A stretch of DNA of 11,310 nucleotides, taken from an uncultured Bacteroidales bacterium (GTDB taxonomy: Bacteria; Bacteroidota; Bacteroidia; Bacteroidales; Muribaculaceae). The stretch spans positions 1 through 11,310 of the forward strand of contig CASBHZ010000091.1 in the NCBI GenBank assembly GCA_949123685.1, read 5' to 3'. The stretch's first letter is position 1. Every line of letters starts with the position of its first letter. Of this stretch, positions 7,999 through 11,310 are shown piece by piece. A program made the position numbers and the translations under genes. The notes beneath the pieces were generated by a model, which had not been told where the DNA came from, searched no databases, and saw only the letters and a list, made by a program, of their open reading frames with translations.

Positions 7999-8168
7999 CT
8001 ACACGTCAGAGCGGAGAGTAATGTAATCTATAATAAACTGTATAAATAATAAAATCACCACGGCAACTGCTATTGCTATTACACCGCGTTCTTTTTCGGT
8101 AAAAAATGAGCGGTAGCAGAATAAACAACAGCAGTTATCGCTCCTTGAATATACGGGTTTAAGTCCAT
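7999..8168 (-). pseudogene. Small membrane-protein gene broken by one base in a T6 run
   Basis: On the minus strand an ATG at 8168 opens MDLNPYIQGAITAVVYSATA, then the frame reaches a run of six T (8106-8101) and stops after nine more residues. If the run had seven T, the frame would continue as HFFTEKERGV and a hydrophobic segment IAIAVAVVILLFIQF to a TAG at 7999-8001, giving a 56-residue protein with a clear membrane helix and a short cytosolic or periplasmic loop. The sense of both halves argues that a single gene was here. The break may be a sequencing or assembly error in the homopolymer, a recent mutation, or less likely programmed slippage. No TAnnTTTG box was found just upstream. The stretch 7960-8305 holds nothing else that I can support. 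Confidence 0.45.
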
Positions 8169-8305
8169 ATTATTATTTGAGACGTCTAAATGTTATAGCG
8201 AATAATGACTTTGATCTCCATCCCCTATCAATCTCTATCCTGCCTGTTCTAAATCATAATTATACCAATCATGGAGGAATAATTTAAATCAAACAGAATA
8301 TGGAT

Positions 8306-8323
8306 AGTAACTGAACAGTTACT
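8306..8323. repeat. 18-bp perfect palindrome-like repeat
   Basis: AGTAACTG and CAGTTACT flank two bases (AA), a perfect 8-bp inverted repeat. It abuts the larger nested palindrome that starts two bases later and could be a binding site for a dimeric regulator or part of the same element. Confidence 0.6.
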
Positions 8324-8324
8324 G

Positions 8325-8402
8325 ACATTAAGTATGACTCTAAAATTAGTTAATGCGTTGATTAATCAATACATTAAATAATTTCGATGTCATACTTAAT
8401 GT
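8325..8402. repeat. 78-bp nested, concentric palindrome
   Basis: Four sets of inverted arms share one centre between 8363 and 8364: ACATTAAGTATGAC (8325-8338) with GTCATACTTAATGT (8389-8402); AAATTA (8343-8348) with TAATTT (8379-8384); TTAATG (8350-8355) with CATTAA (8372-8377); and a central perfect palindrome TTGATTAATCAA (8358-8369). In all 32 of 39 base pairs match. There is no U-run of a terminator after it. Another 8-bp palindrome, TTTGCAAA (8402-8409), overlaps its right end. Possible identities are a multi-site operator for the small gene downstream, a remnant of a palindromic mobile element, or a recombination site; the sequence does not decide among them. Confidence 0.85.
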
Positions 8403-8422
8403 TTGCAAATATAGAATATATA

Positions 8423-8453
8423 TTTGTATTCTCTGATTTTTTTTGTAATTTTA
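8423..8453 (+). promoter_or_regulatory. Candidate promoter of the 70-residue membrane protein gene
   Basis: TTTG (8423-8426), 19 bases, then TAATTTTA (8446-8453), one base off the -7 consensus TAnnTTTG. This gives a leader of about 27 bases to the ATG at 8486. An exact TATATTTG box at 8419-8426 overlaps the -33 but has no -33 of its own. The DNA is very AT-rich, so both are tentative. Confidence 0.4.
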
Positions 8454-8485
8454 GTGGGCAAATATTTCACCACAAACCTTTTGTT

Positions 8486-8698
8486 ATGAAAAAAAATCTC
8501 ACTCTTTTATTGGCTTTTTGCATTATATGGGCGTTCACAGCTGTTATGTGCTATATACTAAACCTCATATTGGACCGAAACTGGTTTATTAATGGTTGGC
8601 AAGAATATGTTATAATAGGTTTTGCTGGTGCAATGGCAGGTGTCTTTGGCCCAATATTGGCTGCATGGATTGGTAAATTTTTCAAAAAGAAATCTTGA
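8486..8698 (+). CDS. Small two-helix membrane protein of unknown function
   Basis: 70 residues from the ATG at 8486 (MKKNLTLLLAF). An upstream in-frame ATG at 8387 would add 33 residues, but it lies inside the large palindrome and before the likely promoter, so it was not used. Helix 1 is at about 5-28, a short polar loop (LDRNWFINGWQEY) follows, and helix 2 at about 42-64 is rich in small residues (GFAGAMAGVFGP), suggesting tight helix packing or oligomerisation. It ends with the basic tail KFFKKKS, which favours a cytosolic C-terminus. No family recognised. It is followed after one base by a 38-codon frame and then a strong hairpin. Confidence 0.65.
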   Translation: MKKNLTLLLAFCIIWAFTAVMCYILNLILDRNWFINGWQEYVIIGFAGAMAGVFGPILAAWIGKFFKKKS

Positions 8699-8699
8699 A

Positions 8700-8816
8700 A
8701 TGAGCGACCTGCTCGAACACCGCACCGACGCTTTCGATACCATCTACATCGTATGCGAAAAATTCCCCTATCACGATACGCCATCACAGAGTGGGCGTAT
8801 CGTGATATTCTTTTAA
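8700..8816 (+). CDS. 38-codon frame, possible tiny gene or gene scrap
   Basis: ATG at 8700, two bases after the stop codon of the membrane protein gene, opens MSDLLEHRTDAFDTIYIVCE and runs to TAA at 8814-8816. Codon choice (CTG CTC GAA CAC CGC ACC GAC) is GC-richer and more gene-like than the AT-rich neighbour, while the last third lies in a terminator stem. This looks like the start of a former larger gene cut off by the hairpin, but a real small peptide cannot be excluded. No family recognised. Confidence 0.25.
   Translation: MSDLLEHRTDAFDTIYIVCEKFPYHDTPSQSGRIVIFF
8769..8815 (+). terminator. Strong intrinsic terminator hairpin
   Basis: TATCACGATACGCC (8769-8782) and GGCGTATCGTGATA (8794-8807) form a perfect 14-bp stem with an 11-base loop, followed by TTCTTTTAA. 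It closes the transcript of the small membrane protein gene. Confidence 0.8.
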
Positions 8817-8833
8817 GTCTTTAACATCCATAC

Positions 8834-8865
8834 TTTGGTTTATTCGTTATAATGTTGTACATTTG
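8834..8865 (+). promoter_or_regulatory. Canonical Bacteroidota promoter of the 155-residue lipoprotein gene
   Basis: TTTG (8834-8837), exactly 20 bases, then TACATTTG (8858-8865), both boxes perfect. Predicted start near 8871 gives a leader of about 20 bases to the ATG at 8891. This supports 8891 as the start, since an upstream in-frame ATG at 8852 lies inside the promoter. Confidence 0.8.
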
Positions 8866-8890
8866 TGCACAAAAATACCCCAACCCAATT

Positions 8891-9358
8891 ATGAAAGCTA
8901 AAATTCAAACATTATTACTCATTTTTTCCATAGTAATCTCGTTGTCCTCTTGTACCCATGACGTTATTGAAGATTACATGGATTGGGATTTAGTTTCGGT
9001 ATCTGACCCGGAGGACTTCAAAGTAGAGATACAAAATCACACTACTTCCAATTTTCCTAATTCATCTGCAATATACGTTGTAGCAAATTATAGAGAGGGT
9101 GATGTCGTATTGAAATGCACTAATCACGACATCAATTATACATTAGTTGGGCCAAATGATTCATACACAAATCCAGAAATGGGATTTTCAATTACATCTA
9201 TTGACCGAAATACGCTCAAAATTCATTTTGAACAAAATGCTTCGGGCAAACCGGAAATGTCTGATCAAATTACTATTACTAATTCTGGAGGTAATAGCGT
9301 TTGCAATACATTCTTATTTATCAATAGAACATTCGGGGAAATAAATCCAACTGAATAG
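8891..9358 (+). CDS. Lipoprotein of unknown function, possibly with an Ig/BACON-like fold
   Basis: 155 residues from the ATG at 8891. The signal MKAKIQTLLLIFSIVISLSS ends in a lipobox with Cys21 (LSSC), so the protein should be lipid-anchored. The next residues (THDVIEDYMDWD) are acidic, which in Bacteroidota is compatible with export to the cell surface. The mature part is Asn/Thr/Ser-rich with alternating hydrophobic residues typical of beta strands. The segment NTLKIHFEQNASGKPEMSDQ followed by ITITNSGG recalls the closing strands of BACON/Ig-like domains in surface proteins; this resemblance is weak. It has its own promoter and its own terminator, standing as a single transcription unit. 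Low GC compared with the genes before 7918 suggests accessory DNA. Confidence 0.75.
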   Translation: MKAKIQTLLLIFSIVISLSSCTHDVIEDYMDWDLVSVSDPEDFKVEIQNHTTSNFPNSSAIYVVANYREGDVVLKCTNHDINYTLVGPNDSYTNPEMGFSITSIDRNTLKIHFEQNASGKPEMSDQITITNSGGNSVCNTFLFINRTFGEINPTE

Positions 9359-9381
9359 CCTCACATCATCGCCCACATACT

Positions 9382-9430
9382 TGCTCCATAATCTTATGGC
9401 ACCACAAGATTATGGAGCAGCTTATTTTTA
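9382..9430 (+). terminator. Strong intrinsic terminator hairpin
   Basis: TGCTCCATAATCTT (9382-9395) and AAGATTATGGAGCA (9406-9419) form a perfect 14-bp stem with a 10-base loop, followed by CTTATTTTTA. It lies 23 bases after the lipoprotein stop codon. Confidence 0.8.
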
Positions 9431-9545
9431 GTTCAGTTGAATCCCTCCGCAACGTCCGTGTTCAAGGAGAACGGAGAGATTACGTCGACAACCCTCTCCG
9501 GCACCCACGCATATATACTCAGAGATGCCACCAACCAAATGCCCT
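9431..9545. other. GC-richer segment between transcription units, likely a gene scrap
   Basis: About 110 bases between the terminator and the next promoter are clearly GC-richer than their surroundings. They are open in two plus frames and one minus frame (the latter ends EHGRCGGIQLN followed by TAA at 9431-9429), but none has a start or recognisable domain. It may be a leftover of an older gene. No function is claimed. Confidence 0.3.
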
Positions 9546-9549
9546 TTTA

Positions 9550-9581
9550 CTTGCTTATCTACCCGATTTTGAGTAATTTTG
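9550..9581 (+). promoter_or_regulatory. Promoter directly abutting the second lipoprotein gene
   Basis: CTTG (9550-9553, one base off TTTG), exactly 20 bases, then a perfect TAATTTTG (9574-9581). Only CGAT separates the -7 box from the ATG at 9586, so the transcript would begin at or within a base or two of the start codon. Confidence 0.65.
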
Positions 9582-9585
9582 CGAT

Positions 9586-10041
9586 ATGAAAAGCCTCCTT
9601 CATATTCTTATCGCATTTGTTCTTATTGCTTTTTATTCGTGTGGTAATCAGAAGACTGTTCCCGATGCGAATAAAAATGATAATGGTTATGATTTTTCCT
9701 TGTTTTATCAGGCAAATGGAACAGATGAATATATTTATGACGCTCACCGAAACGTGCCATTAGGAAAGATGGTAGCATTATCCGATTTGGATAACCTTTT
9801 CGGAAAGCCTTTTGTCTGCGACATCGTTAAGCAAACATATAACGACTGGGCGTTATATGAACAAGAATGTCAAGCCGCTGATTTTATGCCTTCCGAAATC
9901 GGAGATACACTTGTGATGATGCGTAGAATATACGGGAAACAAGGCGATTGGATTATTTGGATAGACTTGGAGATACAAAAGTCTGATTCGTTGCGTGTAT
10001 TAAATTTTCTCGCATACGACAATAGCGAGGTGGATATTTAA
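9586..10041 (+). CDS. Lipoprotein of unknown function
   Basis: 151 residues. MKSLLHILIAFVLIAFYSC is a lipoprotein signal with Cys19 as the lipidated residue, so this start is required even though the promoter box ends four bases before it; a leaderless mRNA is implied. The mature protein has a polar linker (GNQKTVPDANKNDNG) and a compact acidic domain from about residue 36, with NVPLGKMVALSDLDNLFGKP, a Trp-rich patch (GDWIIWIDLEI) and only one or two cysteines after the anchor. No family recognised. It is a single-gene unit with its own promoter and a terminator 23 bases after the stop. As with the other small envelope proteins nearby, an orphan immunity or surface-protection role is conceivable, but nothing in the sequence shows it. 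Confidence 0.8.
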   Translation: MKSLLHILIAFVLIAFYSCGNQKTVPDANKNDNGYDFSLFYQANGTDEYIYDAHRNVPLGKMVALSDLDNLFGKPFVCDIVKQTYNDWALYEQECQAADFMPSEIGDTLVMMRRIYGKQGDWIIWIDLEIQKSDSLRVLNFLAYDNSEVDI

Positions 10042-10063
10042 TCTCCGTCTTTTCGTCATAACG

Positions 10064-10104
10064 GGCGACTCCATACTTTCGCGGTATGGAATCGCCTGTT
10101 TTAC
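10064..10104 (+). terminator. Terminator hairpin overlapping the next frame's start
   Basis: GGCGACTCCATAC (10064-10076) pairs with GTATGGAATCGCC (10084-10096), 12 of 13 bases, with a seven-base loop, followed by TGTTTTAC. It ends the lipoprotein transcript. The right arm contains the ATG at 10086 of the following gene scrap, so that ATG is probably not a functional start. Confidence 0.75.
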
Positions 10105-10224
10105 ATATCGACCTCGCCGTGCCGCTGGGCTGGCACGAGCTTTCCGACGCGCAACTCCGTTACGCTTTCGAGCTTATAGCCCGTAATTATACCTCCGACG
10201 AGATTAAGACACTGTGCCTCCGTG
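10086..10224 (+). pseudogene. Remnant of a coding sequence (N-terminal part)
   Basis: From 10086 the frame reads MESPVLHIDLAVPLGWHELS, then DAQLRYAFELIARNYTSDEI and KTLCLR, with gene-like codon use and the look of a helical N-terminal domain. After about 10222 the same frame turns into Arg/Pro-rich nonsense (RQPRPRLLRHRRQRP), while a coherent frame appears at +1. I therefore read this as a truncated gene, cut on the left by the terminator and on the right by a deletion or shift. I have the impression that similar GWHELS..QLRYA proteins occur in Bacteroidales accessory DNA, but cannot name the family. Confidence 0.5.
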
Positions 10225-10329
10225 ATGAATCTGAAAGAGTTCTTTGCCGACAACCTCGGCCGCGACTTCTGCGGCATCGTCGCCAACGCCCTCAACGACC
10301 GCTCATTCCGCGCCTCTTTAGTCCGTTAA
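10225..10329 (+). pseudogene. 34-codon frame, second half of the remnant or scrap of a neighbouring gene
   Basis: ATG at 10225 opens MNLKEFFADNLGRDFCGIVA and ends NALNDRSFRASLVR, TAA at 10327-10329. Codon use is strongly gene-like to the last codon. It may be the start of a second gene that once followed the first, or the same protein after a frameshift. Its 3' end overlaps the last codons of the convergent membrane-protein gene by 12 bases, so the original gene was probably cut here when the HEPN pair arrived. Too short to assign. Confidence 0.4.
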
Positions 10330-10710
10330 GTTTTTGGACGATTTTCTTTTACAGACTTTGATAATTCTTTCTATGCCCCAATATACAGCCACCAATATAA
10401 ATTGCAAAACCGAAAGGATTGATAGATAAATAAACCAGTTCGCACCATCTAAAAATCCGCTGCCTGCATTAAATCGTTCACAGCAACAATAAATGGCATA
10501 TATGCTTGCAATAGTTATATTTGTAACCGCTCCTAATTGATGCATTTTAAGGAAGAAAGGCAAAATAACCATAAGAGGCTGACAAACAATGAAAACGAAT
10601 AAAGCGTCATCAACATATTTATTCATTACCACATCATAGACGCAAGAAGCTACTATCGCAACTTGCGCCACTGCCCACAACGCCCAAAAAATCTTCTGCC
10701 ACTTCTTCAT
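10318..10710 (-). CDS. Four-helix membrane protein coupled to the HEPN gene
   Basis: 130 residues. Four predicted membrane helices at about 4-27, 34-56, 58-80 and 92-117, a cysteine cluster in helix 3 (YCCCERF), and a basic C-terminal tail (KVCKRKSSKNLTD) that places it in the cytosol. It is not a recognised transporter or enzyme family. Its ATG (10710-10708) overlaps the TGA of the upstream HEPN gene (10709-10707) in an ATGA junction, so the two are co-transcribed and probably translationally coupled. By context it could be a membrane effector, an anchor or an inhibitor for the HEPN protein; this is inference. Its last codons overlap a convergent gene remnant. Confidence 0.75.
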   Translation of the reverse strand: MKKWQKIFWALWAVAQVAIVASCVYDVVMNKYVDDALFVFIVCQPLMVILPFFLKMHQLGAVTNITIASIYAIYCCCERFNAGSGFLDGANWFIYLSILSVLQFILVAVYWGIERIIKVCKRKSSKNLTD

Positions 10711-11201
10711 TTCAACGCTTCAATTTTTGCAATGGTAGAATCCGGTAATATGTCTATGCCGTAGAATAAATGGCTACTCTGATAACCCAGGAAGTCTATG
10801 TATTTGAGGATAAGCGCGTATTTGCTTTGTGTTCTCGCCATGTCGATGTTGCCATTCTCATCAAAGCAAATAGCCTCGTGGTGAGCTATGCGGTTGCGGA
10901 AAGTCTTTATCTCTTGAAGCTTGTTGAACACCGCACGCTGGCCTAACCCGGCTGCGCGGTTCGGAAATATGCGCATCTGATTCTCCACCCACTCCGAATC
11001 ATTGAAGATGTTCTGATAGTGAGCGTTGATGGCGTTGCGAAGCACAACCTCGAATATATTCAGTATGCCATAAAACTTTTGGCACAACTTTACGTTATGC
11101 CTATACAGCGTCAGTGCTTTGGCTGTATTGCCGCCGCACGCGACTAAATATTTGTTGAGGCGAGCCGGAGAAAACGCCTTTTCATACTCGGAATATTTCA
11201 C
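10707..11201 (-). CDS. Short Abi-like HEPN-domain protein
   Basis: 164 residues. The N-terminal half (SPARLNKYL, ACGG..AKAL.LYRHN, FEVVLRNAINAHY at 50-62) and the motif FRNRIAHHEAICF at 101-113 match the Abi-like (Abi_2, AbiD/AbiF-related) HEPN family. R..(4-6)H in RNRIAHHE (102-109) is the typical HEPN ribonuclease motif, and both Arg and His are present. Family members are usually over 200 residues with a central FGFW-type segment between these two blocks. Here only about 40 residues separate them and that segment is absent, so this is a reduced variant. Related proteins act in abortive infection or as toxins by cutting RNA (family knowledge); activity here is not shown. It is first in an ATGA-coupled pair with a membrane protein. 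A -7 box is at 11230-11237. Confidence 0.8.
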   Translation of the reverse strand: MKYSEYEKAFSPARLNKYLVACGGNTAKALTLYRHNVKLCQKFYGILNIFEVVLRNAINAHYQNIFNDSEWVENQMRIFPNRAAGLGQRAVFNKLQEIKTFRNRIAHHEAICFDENGNIDMARTQSKYALILKYIDFLGYQSSHLFYGIDILPDSTIAKIEALK

Positions 11202-11225
11202 TTCGTAATTTTTAACTTATTGCGA

Positions 11226-11257
11226 TTTGCAAATTTACGAATTTATTTCTACCTTTG
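11226..11257 (+). promoter_or_regulatory. Canonical promoter firing out of the window
   Basis: TTTG (11226-11229), exactly 20 bases, then TACCTTTG (11250-11257), both perfect. It points to a plus-strand gene that starts beyond the end of the insert. It is interleaved with the minus-strand -7 box of the HEPN operon. Confidence 0.75.
11230..11237 (-). promoter_or_regulatory. Candidate -7 box of the HEPN/membrane-protein operon
   Basis: TAAATTTG on the minus strand matches TAnnTTTG and lies 28 bases before the ATG at 11201, giving a leader of roughly 20 bases. The -33 position would fall at the junction with the adapter (about 11258), so it cannot be judged. Confidence 0.5.
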
Positions 11258-11258
11258 C

Positions 11259-11310
11259 AGATCGGAAGAGCGTCGTGTAGGGAAAGAGAGTGTCTCCTTG
11301 TGTAGATCTC
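11259..11310 (+). other. Illumina TruSeq adapter (read-1 side), not genomic
   Basis: AGATCGGAAGAGCGTCGTGT at 11259-11278 and GGGAAAGAG to 11288 are the reverse complement of the TruSeq universal adapter. GTGTAGATCTC at 11300-11310 is its flow-cell end. The 11 bases between have the length of TGT plus an 8-base i5 index but not the exact expected TGT. With the adapter at 1-46, this shows that both fragment ends are library ends. Confidence 0.95.

Noticed and set aside
8406..8413. Minus-strand TATATTTG box that would transcribe the palindrome
   Set aside because: It arises from the TTTGCAAA palindrome and AT-rich flank, with no -33 element.
8387..8485. Upstream ATG at 8387 adding 33 residues to the small membrane protein
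   Set aside because: It lies within the large palindrome and upstream of the likely promoter; MKKN at 8486 gives a normal N-terminal membrane helix.
7919..8485. Search for tRNA, CRISPR or insertion-sequence genes in the largest gene-poor stretch
   Set aside because: No cloverleaf, regularly spaced repeats or transposase fragments were seen; only the broken small gene and the palindromes are supported.
8852..8890. Upstream ATG at 8852 for the lipoprotein
   Set aside because: It overlaps the -7 box of a perfect promoter and would spoil the lipoprotein signal; the ATG at 8891 is right.

Overview
The window is a linear fragment, most likely from a gut-type Bacteroidota (Bacteroidales) genome. 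The evidence is several promoters of the Bacteroidota form (TTTG, about 20 bases, TAnnTTTG), the lack of strong Shine-Dalgarno sites, a GLPGLI-family protein paired with a carboxypeptidase-regulatory/TonB-receptor-like outer-membrane protein, and lipoproteins with short lipoboxes. A family such as Muribaculaceae would fit, but that is only an impression. Both ends are not genomic: bases 1-46 are an Illumina TruSeq index/read-2 adapter and bases 11259-11310 are the matching read-1 side adapter. The true insert is about 47-11258.

Layout. (1) 48-2053, plus strand: the 3' part of an EreA/ChaN-like (Tiki superfamily) protein and a secreted protein of unknown function. (2) 2154-4327, minus strand: a histidine kinase and an OmpR-type response regulator, translationally coupled by an ATGA overlap. 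(3) 4503-7918, plus strand, divergent from the kinase: a GLPGLI-family secreted protein and an 842-residue outer-membrane beta-barrel protein, also coupled by ATGA. The divergent intergenic region carries four 11-bp-spaced direct repeats upstream of a good promoter. This is the arrangement expected for an OmpR-family operator, so the two-component system probably controls the envelope operon. (4) 7919-8485: no intact gene of normal size. It holds a small membrane-protein gene broken by a one-base shift in a T6 run, and a striking set of nested palindromes centred on 8363/8364. (5) 8486-10041, plus strand: three small AT-rich genes (one two-helix membrane protein, two lipoproteins). At least two have their own promoter and all are followed by strong hairpin terminators. 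GC-richer gene scraps lie between them. (6) 10086-10329: the remains of one or two coding sequences, running directly into (7) 10318-11201, minus strand: a short Abi-like HEPN protein with the motif RNRIAHHE, coupled by ATGA to a four-helix membrane protein. A canonical outward promoter at 11226-11257 fires into sequence cut off by the adapter.

How they work together: the core of the window is a sensor/regulator pair next to its likely target, a GLPGLI/outer-membrane protein operon. The right third is accessory in character, with small orphan envelope proteins, scraps and hairpins, and ends in a HEPN plus membrane-protein pair that is a reasonable candidate for an undescribed toxin or anti-phage module. 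That last role is inference from motif and operon structure only.
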